From Paroedura picta (Eukaryota; Chordata; Lepidosauria; Squamata; Gekkonidae): 64,000 nucleotides of DNA. A model generated the notes under the pieces. It ran no database searches. It was given only the letters and a program-made list of their open reading frames with translations, and was not told the origin of the DNA. Both the position numbers and the translations under genes were made by a program. The number at the start of each line of letters is the position of its first letter. The stretch's first letter is position 1. Location of the stretch: positions 16,478,501 through 16,542,500 of the forward strand of contig NC_135380.1 of NCBI RefSeq assembly GCF_049243985.1, given 5' to 3'. Below, piece after piece: positions 25,111-36,002 of the stretch.

Positions 25111-25241
25111 TTCAGTTGGTATGACCTCATCTGGATATCGAATGTAATCCATGGAATGGAAGGGCCAGAACAGCATCCTACAATGCCCCTATGTCATTTC
25201 CAGTTGTATAACCAGAAGTGATGTCACAGGATGCTCTAGGA

Positions 25242-25351
25242 CAGGGGTAGTCAAGCTGTGGTCCTCCAGATGTTCATGGACTACAATCCCCGTGAGCCCA
25301 TGGGAATTGTAGTCCATGAACATCTGGAGGACCACAGCTTGACTACCCCTG
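25242..25351. mobile_element. Palindromic hAT-type MITE, second copy
   Basis: Same arms as the copy at 3195. Flanks are CTCTAGGA and CTCTAGAT, an 8-bp duplication with changes at the last two bases, which suggests an older insertion. Confidence 0.85.
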
Positions 25352-25964
25352 CTCTAGATACCCTGATTCTGATCATCTTTGAGAAGAAAGCATGAGCCAA
25401 TAGTAGATTTTCTGATCCCTCCTCATTTTTTTCTAATAAATGCTACAAGGAAGCACAAAGCATCCAGTAGAGAATGTAAGCATTCCTTCGCTTTATTGTT
25501 GCAATCAATAAATAATTTGGTCAACTGGCAATCCAGATTTGAGGAACTAGGATAGCAACCCTACCTCTAGAAGAGCCAGGCTCTCATATTAAAGAGCAGA
25601 AGCCTCATTTCAGTGTATGGGCCAATTACTTAAGCAACGGAAGACACCATTTTGGTTCACTCAACCGCCAAACCATTTTTGGTTGGCTCTTCCTGTGTGG
25701 TCCTTGCATGCTAAAAAGAGACCACTTTGGTACCAGCTACTTTGACATAACCATGGCAACATAATTCTGATTAACTTAAGATGTATGGCACCATGGAAAC
25801 AAATCCCAAACAAACAAGAGAGCTTAAGTAATGCAGAATTATGTTCCAATGGCCAACACAGAGATGTACATGATGGTTGACATTTCAGGTGGATCCGACT
25901 GTCCACTGCAATCAAATTACCTACCAGAAGTCTATCTAACTAGACAGGAAGTGGGGGCACCTTA

Positions 25965-26160
25965 GGGGTGGGGTTGTGCTTTAGTGGTAAGGTGTCTGCT
26001 TTATATGAAGAAGGTCCCAGATTCCATCTGTGATGTCTCCAGTTAAAAAGATCAGGTAGTAGATGATGTGCAAGTAGATGATGTGCAACCTGGCCAGAAT
26101 AGGCAATATTGACCATGATACACCAATGGGTTCATTCAGTATAAGGTTGCTTGATGTCTC
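25965..26160 (+). mobile_element. Second-type tRNA-SINE
   Basis: Contains gtgctttagtggtaaggtgt, ctccagttaaaaagatcagg and gttcattcagtataaggttg. It includes a local duplication 'agtagatgatgtgcaa'. Confidence 0.72.
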
Positions 26161-27170
26161 ATACCTTTTCCAATTGACCTTATGTAGCTACCTTATACTA
26201 ATATAGACCCTTGGTCCATTTATTTCAATACTACTTACTCTGCTGGGCATTAACTCCCCAGAATCTTAGACTTTCTCAGTGCTGCAATAGGTAGGCAACA
26301 GCAAACCAGATCTGGCCTTTCAACGGCAGCTGGGTGGTCATTTCCAACAAAAGTCTCCTGTCCTCTGCTTGCCAAATGCAGCCATTTCAGGCTGTCTGGC
26401 TGGGACAAGAAAGAAACTGTAAATACCTGTGAACGATATATGTCAGTCAGGGACTGAACAAGACAGTGACTGAGAAGTCTTGGGTAGTGGAAGAGGAGCA
26501 GAGGAAGACCTTGCCAAGGGACTCTTGGCCTTGGCCAGCCAGCCACAACAGGAACTAACTAGGTAATATGGGCATGAACCAACATGGGATCCTTCAAGGA
26601 TATGTTGCCCCAGAGGAAGCTCAGCAAGTGTTTGAAATACCCACTAGAGAGGCTTACCAGCAAAACACTTGTGTCGGCTTTGCTGTATTTGGCCTCTCGT
26701 TTTCTGACTCCTCTGCTAGGAAGACACTGTCATGCAAATTTGTCTATTTTACTCTTAATCCTCTTTCGACTTTCTTTTCTTCCCACATGCTGATCCTCAG
26801 GCAGCAGGATAACCTGGTCCGGTAATTACCCAGGGTTTCAGTTGGCAGTTGCTTTGATTCATTTCTGCCTATCCTGCTGTTTTCTCCCCTTTCAAAAAAG
26901 CATTTTGTGTAGCTGCTTCTCATCCAGAATATCTTCATGATATCGTAGCTTCATTGGCCAAGGTGAATTGTTTTCACTTATCCAGATGTTGGGCTATTTA
27001 TGTATATTTACGTTTATCCCTCCTTAAGGTGGAATGTACAGTTTTTCATTGCCCACTTCACAACAACCCCATGTGGTATGTGATGCTGAGACGGTGTTAC
27101 TGGTAGGGCTGCCGTCCTCCAGGTGGAAGCTGGTGATCTCCTTGAATTAGAACTCTAGACTACATTTATT

Positions 27171-27218
27171 GCTCATTCATTCATTCATTCATTCATTCAT
27201 TCATTCATTCATTCATTC
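27171..27218. repeat. (ATTC)n microsatellite
   Basis: About twelve perfect ATTC units between a 5' fragment (ctcctt gaattagaac) and a 3' fragment (gtagaaaatggctacactg) of the TIR-element family. Confidence 0.92.
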
Positions 27219-28251
27219 CACCTTTGTAGAAAATGGCTACACTGACATTAAGAAGAAAAAATAGGCTGTCCTCAGCAATGTGCCAACAGCTCAAAAAGGG
27301 ATAATGGCCAGGTGATAGTTGATTGGTTGATTATTACACAGTGGGGATCAGAGCATTCAGCTAGTGCTAGAACTGTCCACAGCAATCAATCCAGAGTTGG
27401 CAACCCTGATGTTTCTCCCCAGGTCAGCCAGTATATTTCATGGCATGTGAGGTTTTGAGCCTGGGTCTCCTGTTCCTTGTCCAGTACTCTAACCACTATG
27501 CAGCTAGTATTACCATGTTTAGGGCAGCGGGGGGCTTCATATGTGGTAGTTTTAATGCTGGTTTTACTGGCTGTCAGCAGAATTTGTGATATCTATAGAT
27601 AATGTGGACAGATTTGGGATTGGATCCAGCTGGCATTTTCATTCACTCTTGCCTATTTCTCCTCCTTTACAGTGGCCCCTGCCCCACATGACAGTCACAG
27701 GCTTTAGTCAAAGGTTCTGGTTATCACCTATATAGTCTTGGACTCCCCTACCTGCAGAAGAGCATCCCCCACTCTGCCCCATCAGGACAGCTGCTGCGGT
27801 CACCAGAGTTTGCAATTGTCTGCTTGCTCACACACATTCTCTGTGACAGAGATTGGAGAAAATGGCCACTTTGGAGGGTGGGCTCCACAGCATTACACTA
27901 CACTGAGGTCGCTCCCCATCTGAAATCCCACCCACTCCTGGCTCCGCCCCAAAGCCTCTAGGCATTTCACAACCCTAGGTGGACCTCTATGTGCCTTCAA
28001 TCTTCATGACCTGTAAGAATTTGCAACAGTGCACTGAATACATCTGTGATGTTTTGCACGGATTTGGGATAGAATGTTTTGGCATTGATTAAACCTGTTT
28101 TTTACAGGTTGGTGCTTTTAACTCCCAAGTACAATTTTTCTGGGGAAGACAATTGGCATAAAGCCCTCCTAATCCCATCACTTTCCAGTCACCTATTCGT
28201 TAGCCAAATTCAACCATTTAATTTCCTTGTCTTCACAGCTGGTTGTTAATG

Positions 28252-28512
28252 TGGGACAGGAGCTAAGAGAGAACAAAATAAATATGAAGTGGCCCCCCAA
28301 AAAAAGCCATTGGTGGCAGAACAACAGCAAAGAGAGTTATTCCCAATTAACAGCTCAACATCTTTGGAAGAGCAAATTGAAGCTCCTGATTTCCTGTCAC
28401 AAAAACTGCCCGGAAATCACGTTGCAGAAAATTACATCAAGGGGATCTTGGACAGAGTTTACGGCCACTCATCTGAACATGATAATGAGAGCTTTAGCAA
28501 ACTCTCCAAAGA
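28252..28512 (+). other. Unassigned exon-like open segment
   Basis: Non-repeat sequence with a protein-like frame from an acceptor-like gtgggacag to a donor-like AAAGAG|gtatgc: GAKREQNKYEVAPQKKPLVA, then EQQQRELFPI, SLEEQIEAPDFLSQKLPG, and AENYIKGILDRVYGHSS. The composition (Glu, Gln, Lys, few Trp) looks more like coding than neighbouring frames. The better-looking acceptor (cttcacag at 28238) enters another frame, which is also open. No family was recognised. It could be an exon of an unknown gene or chance. Confidence 0.25.
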
Positions 28513-28777
28513 GGTATGCCTGCCTGCGATTAATTTAGATGAGAAAAAAGCACTTTGTTGCAAGGCAGCAGGTCCACGGCTTCAATTGCCTGCTTCTGCA
28601 GGGGCCAGCCGCCAGTAATCTGGTTTAAGAACATTGGGAAATGTTTGTTCCTTCCACTCGTGCACACACACATCATGAATAAGAACATTAACTTAAAACA
28701 TGACAATTTATATGTTTTCTGTGACAGTCATGCTAATCTTGCTGTCCAACAGCCTTCTTTTAGAAGTCCGTGTAAAC

Positions 28778-28995
28778 TAAGGTGACCAGATTTTAACATC
28801 GGTAAAGCGAGACACCATTGACCAGGGGGATTCTTGATTAAAATTTTGGTCTATATGGAGCAACAAAATTTTTCATAGAATGCATAGAATGCAAAAATAG
28901 TATTGTAATATATATATATTTTAATTTCAACCTACGTACAATTTGCCAGATGCCCCAAGATGTCCCTCCAAAAGTGGTACAATCTGGTCACCTTA
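28778..28995. mobile_element. TAAGGTGACCAGATT-ended MITE, third copy
   Basis: Ends TAAGGTGACCAGA / TCTGGTCACCTTA with perfect GTGTAAAC duplications on both sides. Confidence 0.88.
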
Positions 28996-29064
28996 GTGTA
29001 AACCGACAAAGATTGCAAATCTGGTTTCTAAACTGTCTTCTACCAGGTTTAAAAGGCACACTTG

Positions 29065-29245
29065 GGAGAGGTGCTGCGGCTCACTGGCAGAGCATCTGCT
29101 TAACATGCAAAAGGCTTCAGTTCAAAGGATCAGGTAGGAGGTGAAGCCAAAGGCCTCATCCTGAGATCCTGGAGAGACTGCGCAGATGATACTGACTTTG
29201 ATGGACCAAGGGTCTGATTCAGTATCAGGTAGCTTCATGTATTGA
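29065..29245 (+). mobile_element. Second tRNA-derived SINE type (cagtggtagagcatctgc family)
   Basis: Head gctgcggctcactggcagag, then catctgcttaacatgcaaaa. The body ends gatggaccaagggtctgatt, then cagtatcaggtagcttcatg. The head resembles a tRNA with A and B boxes. Confidence 0.8.
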
Positions 29246-29693
29246 AGATGAGTGCCAGCATTAGGTGCAACAATTGGCATAGAATGAAAAATTAGATACG
29301 GTTTACAGAACATGTACATGGGACATATATTTTTTTCCTTCAAAATACAGCATTGAGAGTTTAGATTTTCATGAAGTTGCCATATACGGAGTCTGACTCC
29401 AGGTGAGAACTGGAGTTCTTCAGGAACTACAATGGATCTCCAGATGACAGAAATCAGTTCATGGAGGAAAAGACAGCTTTGGAAGGTGGACTCCACCTTC
29501 AAGAACTCATGAAGCTCCCACCATTCTTCAAACTCTGCGCCCCCTGTATGCACCACCTTCAAGTCTCCAGGAATTTCCCACACCAGACTTGGTAACCCTA
29601 GTCAGGCCATTGCTCAATCAAGGTCAATATTGTTTGCTTAGACTGGCAGAAGTTCTCCAGGGCCTCAGCTGGAGGTCGTTCCTATCACCTACA

Positions 29694-29752
29694 GCAAGGG
29701 TGGCCAAACTATGGCTCTCCAGATGTCCATGGGCTACAATTCCCATGACCCT
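29694..29752. mobile_element. Half copy of the palindromic hAT-type MITE
   Basis: Only one arm is present (GGGTGGCCAAACTATGGCTC followed by CCAGATGTCCATGG). Confidence 0.65.
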
Positions 29753-30002
29753 AGAGCCTGAACCTTGTCCAGTAGCACCTTAGAAACTAACCAGATTTTT
29801 GACTCCAAAGAAGTCAAAGCTGCCTTCGTCAGACAGTGATGGTAGGATTTGAACCTGGGCTCCTCTTCATGCAAAGCAGATGTTGTCATTTGGATTCATT
29901 TGAAGAGTGAAGCCCTTTTCAGATGTTTGTGTCACACAATTTTTGCACACTAACCACCCAAACCACCCCAATAAGTATGGCTGCCATTTTGTGTGAATAG
30001 GG

Positions 30003-30367
30003 CAGTGGTTCACAAACTGGGGGCTGGGACCCCTTTGAGGGTCAAACAACCCTTTCACAGAGGTCGCAAGCAGCTGGGGGGGGGCGCCATCCACACAACA
30101 GCCTTGCAGAGTAGATTGAGATAGAGCATTCGTCTGTCTGGAGCAGTGGAAAAGAGCAAGATCGGCATGGTGGAATAAGAGGCAGAACTGAACTGAGAAA
30201 CCTTGGGGAAAAAACAATTTAATCACGAACAATGGATCTTCAGCCCATTGGTCAGTTTTGGTTTAAATTCTGTGAAAGAACACTTGCATAATTTTATGGT
30301 TGGGGGTCACCACTACATGAGGAACTGTATTAAAGGGTCGCGGCATTAGGGAGGTTGATTACCACTG
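30003..30367 (-). mobile_element. Non-autonomous hAT transposon (CAGTGGTT ends)
   Basis: A 365-bp element with CAGTGGTTC / ACCACTG ends and the inner motif gttgggggtcaccac...gaactgtattaaagggtcgc, typical of hAT-Charlie-like elements. It is flanked by perfect GAATAGGG duplications. Confidence 0.85.
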
Positions 30368-31288
30368 GAATAGGGCAACACATGTATTTTCCAGTGGAAC
30401 CAAACACTGGATGTTTGAGGCTATGCATTGATCAACGATGGGAAAATGAGCACATTCCCCTGCTCACACAAAATAGCAATCATATTTAGTGAGAGCATCA
30501 TGGCAGCTAGTTGTCCCATTGCACGAGGTTAGAAGAATGACAGCATGAAACATCTCAGATAGCTAGCTACCAAGCAGGCCTGATGGGATCCTGTGTTGCT
30601 CCGAGAAAGTTGACCTTCCTTTGTGTCATTAGCCCTTTTCACTCAACCTCATCCCATTCCCCTCCATACTATAGCCCCCATCCCACATGGCTTTTGTTCC
30701 TACAGATCCCAGGAATCTTTCTCAGTATAGTGGTCAAAGAGGATGCCTCTTTACTTTTCCACCAACAAAACAGCCCATTGGATCCACCCACTCGCACTTC
30801 TTACACATTATATTAGAGTGCATGAGAGTTATTACATCAGCCCATGCTATGTAATCTGCTTACGGGAGAGTGGGAGACTCCTCAAGTGCGGATGAGGTTC
30901 TGTGTATTAATACCTCCTGTTGTGGACATAATAGACGTTATAATTATTTTGCATTGCATTAACAGCCATCTTTTGTCTGTTATCCAAAGCTGCTCTCCTT
31001 TCCATTTTGAATGACCCTTGCTGTTAATGGACTGTGATGGGCTGAGACAAATGGATTACTAAAACATACACTATTTCCCCCCCCCCCTGCAAAGTATATT
31101 TTCAAAACAGACTGTGATGTCACAGCTGTAATCATAACCAAAATGCTGCTGTTCTGCTATTCCATAGTAAAGGGACTTTCAACAACAAACACTAAAAGTA
31201 GACCACGCCTTAACCTATGTTAGATGTGAATTGACAGACACACTCATGAAAATCCAGCTATTAAATATTACAAGCTTGAGACCCATAA

Positions 31289-31341
31289 GGATTCATTCAT
31301 TCATTCATTCATTCATTCATTCATTCATTCATTCATTCATT
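31289..31341. repeat. (ATTC)n microsatellite
   Basis: About thirteen perfect tetranucleotides directly before a TIR element. The same motif occurs at 27171-27218, also near a TIR-element fragment. Confidence 0.92.
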
Positions 31342-31872
31342 GCCAGAATACAGAGATCAGTTCCCCTGGAAAAAATGGCTGCCTTGGAGGGTTGATTCTA
31401 TGGCATTATACCCCTTTGAGCAGTGGTCCCCAACCTTTCTGAGGTTGGGGACTGGCAGGGCATTGGGGCGCGGCCCGCGGCCCCGCATCTGGCCGCGCCC
31501 GCGGGCGCACCCCCGCATTGGGCCGCGCCCGCGAGCCGCACCCGCACATCGGGCCGTGCCCCGCGAGCCGCGCCCGCGCATCGGGCCGCGCCTGCACGGG
31601 CGCGGCCCGGCCCCGATTCCCTCTCCCCGCCCTCCCGCAGTAAGAAGCTTCCCGGGCCGCAAGCTTGCGGCCTGAGAAGTTTTTTACTGCGGGGGGGGGG
31701 CGGGGAGAGGGAGCTGCGGCCCGGCGCCATGGCCTTCACGGCCCGGCACCGGGCCGCGGGCCGCAGGTTGGGGACCACTGCCTTTGAGGACTTCCCCTTC
31801 CCTGTCTCTGCCCTCCCCAGACTCCACCCCCAAATCTCCAGGCATTTCCCAACCCAGTGTTGGCAACTCTAG
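31341..31872 (+). mobile_element. AGGGTTGCCA-ended repeat split by the GC-rich hAT element
   Basis: Left part from gccagaatacagagatcagt to taccccttt. The right part starts at aggacttccccttccctgtc and ends cagtgttggcaactctagg. Confidence 0.8.
31421..31780. mobile_element. GC-rich hAT-like element nested in a TIR element
   Basis: A 360-bp element with ends CAGTGGTCCCCAACC / GGTTGGGGACCACTG and perfect CCTTTGAG target duplications. The interior is extremely GC- and CpG-rich (repeated gccgcgcccgcg), unlike the AT-leaning surroundings. Long open frames across it are composition artefacts. Confidence 0.85.
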
Positions 31873-32814
31873 GCCAGATAAAGTTGCAAAAGGCAAAAGA
31901 GGAAAAAGCAGGTCATTATTTTAAGGCTTTGTCAAGACTCGGTAGCAGTATGTTCTGCCAGTGGCTTATAGGGAAGCTGGAGATCATGGAGGAATTCCTT
32001 GCCATATACTGGCATGCCAAAGTCATTGTTTTTACTTTATAATATGTGGCTCGATTAAGAGTTTGTTTATTGATCATATTTATTAACCACAGAGTCTCAG
32101 CCAGCTGACTCGTAGCAGTGTTCAAGGGAATTTTGAAGTTTGCACACCGTTATGAGTCATTGGGCTGGGCCTAATCAAAGGTATTACTTGGACTGTGTCC
32201 TTGGCTATAAAGCAAAAAGCCACTCTCCTAAGTGCTGAAATTTGGCAAGTTGAGTCCCAAGGAAGAAGGATACCATTCCTGAATATTTTGTCCTAATTAT
32301 GTAGAAAACAGCAATGGAAAGGAAGAGTTTAAGACATTAAAAATGACAATGAACAGAATTCTGAAATAATTTATCTGTTTGAATATGTTTGCACCTTTTT
32401 GTTGTCTCTGATTGAGATGCCAGAGATCTGCTGCCAGTCAAAAAGGAGTGAGCAGTTTGAATCCAAAGTGGACCACTGGTCTGACTCAGAAAACAGCAGT
32501 TGTCTATGTTCAAAGCATCACTGTAGAGTTGCTAGTTATTAAAACACCCATGTGACCAAGATGTGTTTCCCGCACTCTATAAAAATTCATTGTTGTGCAT
32601 AATTACAAATTATGAATAATTGAAGTTTATGACAATATGAATAAAGTATGCAAATTAGACATTTTATCTAATTTACCGTTCGACTGATAGCGTCCGCCTT
32701 TGAGGCCCAACAAAATACTATGCGGAAAGGTTAGAAGGAATGAAATGAATACTTAAAGAGGTATGGGGAATGGGGAGAAATATGCAGCGTGATAAAAATA
32801 ATAAGGGAGTCTAA

Positions 32815-32965
32815 AAAGCCAGTGTGGTATATCACTTAATAGTACTGAACTAAGCTCTGGGAGACTGGGAAGTCTGCGCTGAAATTCCCACTCTACCATG
32901 GAAACTTACTGGGTGATCCTGGGCCAGTCACTTTCTCTCAACCCAAACAATCTCAAAGAGATGTT
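32815..32965 (+). mobile_element. tRNA-derived SINE, partial
   Basis: Contains aagccagtgtggtatatcac, ctgggagactgggaagtc, gggtgatcctgggccagtca and caatctcaaagagatgttgt. Confidence 0.7.
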
Positions 32966-32989
32966 GTGAGGATATGGCAGGATCACTGT

Positions 32990-33225
32990 ATACTGCCTGG
33001 GAAATTCCAGGAGTTTTGAGCGTGGGGACTGGAGAGGGCAGATTTTGAGGAGGGGACTCAGCAGGGCTATTGAAACTGACATTACCTGTGCGGTATAATG
33101 CCATAGAGTCCACCTACCAAGGGAGCCATTTTCTCCAGGGGCACTGATCTATCATCTGGAGACCAGTTGTCATTCCTAGAAATCTCTAGCTACCACCTGG
33201 AGGTTGGCAAAACTATGAAGAAGTA
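32990..33225 (-). mobile_element. AGGGTTGCCA-ended repeat
   Basis: Reverse copy with gcggtataatgccatagagt, ccattttctccaggggcact and ctggaggttggcaaaacta. Confidence 0.75.
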
Positions 33226-33689
33226 ATGAGGTGTGTGGGGAAGAGAGGCAGAATCTACCTGAGAGGTTTTGGCTTTATTAGGTATGCAGCTCTGTTTCAG
33301 TAATAGTTTTTTATATTTGTTTTAGAAATGAAGGATGAATATTTAAAATTATCCTCATATCATCTAAAAAAGCCACAGGCTTTTTTGTTTGCCTGTACTA
33401 TATAAAGGAACACTTTCGGGGTTTGGTTACACAATCAATGATTGCATAACCAGAGATTTATTTCAAGTCAATAGGGTTCATCTTCAAATACAAAAAGTTT
33501 CTTCATGCTCTCTGTCTCAGGATACTGTGTGCCTGCAGAGAATTCTGGACTTCAGAAAGCAGAGGTGGATAACAAGATTTAACAACCTGTTATTGTTTGC
33601 AACATCATTTCCCCCTGAATGATAGAATTTATATTTGACAGATGCATTTTATACAATTCAACTAGAAGGCACCAGTGGCAATTTGTTTC

Positions 33690-34440
33690 CTTTTCAATAG
33701 GAAGATCCTGGTAATGTCCTTAAGCAACATCTTTGATAGACTGTCCTGCCTCAGAGATTTATTGATTACCTGCAATATTTGGAAGAGAGTTGGCTAAGGG
33801 CCCAAGGAATTGGCAGTAGGGCTGTTGCAGTAATGGACAATTTGACGCTAACAGTCACAACTTTTGAGCAAATTGTTCAAGCTGCTATTTCACTTCTGAA
33901 CTTCCTGGGAGAAGCTGGATATAAAGTGTCAAATGCAAAGATGCAGAAAGCAAAAAATGAAGTGAAATATTTTGGGTTCAACATTTCTCAGGACTCCAGA
34001 CAGATTTTGCCAGAAGAAAAAAAAGGCCATCTGTTGGATTGCTAAAGGGGAAAAAAAGAAAGCATTCCTAGGCATGTCAGGCTTTTGCAGACTCTGGATT
34101 CTAGGGTTTGGGCAATTAACTAAGCCATTCTACACCAGGAGGAGCCAGTCACCCTCTAATGGCCAAAGGAGAATGAACACGTTTTTCAAAAGATTAAAGA
34201 CCTCCTCATGAAAGCACCTGCAAAAGTGCTGCCTGATCTATCAAAAACAAACTATATATTCATGACCAAGGTGGATTTGCCTCAGGAATTTTGACTCTAA
34301 GGTTGAGATGGTGTCCTTTGGCATATATTTCTAAATGATTAGACACTGCCAAAGGATAGCCAATGTGCACACAGGCAGTAGCAACTCAGTAACAATGGAA
34401 GAGGCCTGAAAGTTCACCTTAGGACAGCCTCTATATGTAC
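33690..34440 (+). mobile_element. Fossil fragment of a class I (gammaretrovirus-like) endogenous retrovirus pol
   Basis: A broken copy of the reverse-transcriptase part of pol, recognised from LGEAGYKVS, EVKYFGF and FLGMSGFCRLWI, which match the gammaretroviral end of the RT palm and the thumb. No LTRs, gag or env were recognised beside it. It carries several breaks and looks old. Confidence 0.75.
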
Positions 34441-34451
34441 TTTCTCCTCAT

Positions 34452-34637
34452 AGACCATTTACGCACTGGGAAATTCACTGCCCCAGCTCCCATGCAGGAG
34501 CACAAATCAGGGGCAGATGAGGTGCACGGGGCCAAATGCTCCCCCGTGTGAGTGCAGGAAGAGGTGGGGCAACCTGCCAAGACTAAAACTCCAGCCTGCA
34601 GCCTGGCATGAAACTTCCAGTGCGTAAACAGTCCTAG
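34452..34637. mobile_element. Short TIR element (ACCATTTACGCACTGG ends)
   Basis: Inverted ends accatttacgcactgg / ccagtgcgtaaacagtc enclose about 150 bp of GC-richer sequence. It resembles the Harbinger-like end pattern at 22965. It lies just after the retroviral fossil. Confidence 0.55.
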
Positions 34638-34739
34638 TGTGGAACATTTGTTGCAGCAATGAGGAGCTCAATGGTTGACCAGTTATCAATTAGCCAAGTA
34701 TGAAGCCCAACTGCTGGAATGAGAAGACCTGACATTTGA

Positions 34740-34965
34740 AAGCTGCACTCACTTGAATCTGGCAGTAATGCTAGGAAAAGCTGAAGGCAGCAGGAAAAGA
34801 GGAAGACCCAACATAAAATGGATTGACTCAATCAAGGAAGCCACAGCTCTCAGTCTGCAAGACCAGATGAAGGCTGTAATGATAGATGTTTTGGATGTCT
34901 TTAATTCATAGGGTTGCCATAAGTTGGAAGTGACTTGAAAGTACCTAACACAAACACACACACAA
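34740..34965 (+). mobile_element. RTE-type LINE 3' end fragment
   Basis: Reads KRGRPNIKWIDSIKEATALS on the plus strand, followed by the tail gttgccataagttggaagtg and a CA-rich end. It is a diverged relative of the BovB terminus. Confidence 0.7.
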
Positions 34966-35057
34966 AAGACAGAATAATCTTATGGTACATTAGTTTGTCA
35001 CTAGTTTGATCAGAGAGGGAATGTCATTGCAATCTTAAAGCAATCTTACAAAACTCC

Positions 35058-35252
35058 AGGTGGCACCTAGGGATCTCCTGCTATTACAACTAATTTCCAG
35101 ATGACCGAGATCAATCACCCTGGACATAATGGCTGCTTTAGAGGATGGACACTATGACATTATATCCTGCTGAGATCCTTCCTGTCCCTGAACCCCAGGC
35201 TCCACTCCCAAAAATCTCCAGGTTTTTCCCAACCCAGAGATGGTTACCCTAC
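35058..35252 (+). mobile_element. AGGGTTGCCA-ended repeat
   Basis: Contains ccaggtggcacctagggatc, catgaccgagatcaatca-like bases and ggtttttcccaacccagaga. Confidence 0.72.
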
Positions 35253-35689
35253 AGATACCATTTGGAAGCCCACCCCTGCAGTTCTTCCTCTCAGCCACAG
35301 GTATTCAACTGGACATGGGCCATCATTTATCCATCATGGAAAGTTGTGGCAGCAAATGCCACACATTGATAGCATTTTGTATTAAAAAGCCATTGTGTGT
35401 GCCCTCTACAGTCTCACTCTGTGACCCTGAGTTTCAGTGATATGTGAGGAGAAAGAGTTCTCTCTCTCCAGTTTCTCCACTATTGTAGCTGATAGGGATA
35501 TTTTATCCAGAATCCTGGACAGTTTATTATACCAAAAATGGTGGATGCAGTAACCAAATTTTCTAAGAGAAGAGCAAAGTCATGTTTATGTTTCATCAAC
35601 CAAAAATGTTTTATAAGAGTCTTGGGCAATATTTGATCTAAGATGGTTGAGACTATTCTAAGGACTGAAGTTGTTGGCATTTTAGCCCT

Positions 35690-36002
35690 TGTCTGAATTA
35701 TTTAAATATTTACACCTCATTTTTCTCCCCGATTGGGACCCAAACCATTCTCTGACCCATGACAACCCAGCAAGCTTCCATAGCAAAGTGGGGTTTGAAC
35801 CTGGGTCCCCCCAGATCCTAGTCCAACACTCTAACCCAGGGGTAGTCAAACTGCGGCCCTCCAGATGTCCATGGACTACAATTCCCAGGAGCCCCCTGCC
35901 AGCGAATGCTGGCAGGGGGCTCCTGGGAATTGTAGTCCATGGACATCTGGAGGGCCGCAGTTTGACTACCCCTGCTCTAACCATTACACCACACTAGCTT
36001 TC
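35690..36002 (-). mobile_element. tRNA-derived SINE carrying a hAT MITE
   Basis: Reverse copy (ttctccccgattgggaccca, gggtttgaacctgggtcccc, ccattacaccacactagctt), split by the MITE at 35847-35975. Confidence 0.82.
35847..35975. mobile_element. Palindromic hAT-type MITE inside a tRNA-SINE
   Basis: Arms as at 3195, with a longer centre. It is flanked by CTCTAACC on both sides. The duplicated bases belong to the tRNA-like head of the SINE at 35690-36002, so this insertion is younger than that SINE. Confidence 0.9.

Larger units (their letters stand above)
10217..28251. other. Gene-poor interval between PRLHR and the exon-like segment
   Basis: It holds the repeats listed above. The PRLHR promoter must lie near its left end but was not defined. 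Unique-looking stretches without recognised content include about 15340-16390, 16960-17380, 17710-20100 and 26300-27000. Confidence 0.55.

Noticed and set aside
31340-31872. Several Arg/Pro/Gly-rich frames of 100-149 codons
   Set aside because: Caused by the GC-rich core of a hAT-like element. Both strands are open at once.
33779-34045. 88-codon plus-strand frame as a host gene
   Set aside because: The motifs are retroviral reverse transcriptase, so it is part of the fossil at 33690-34440.
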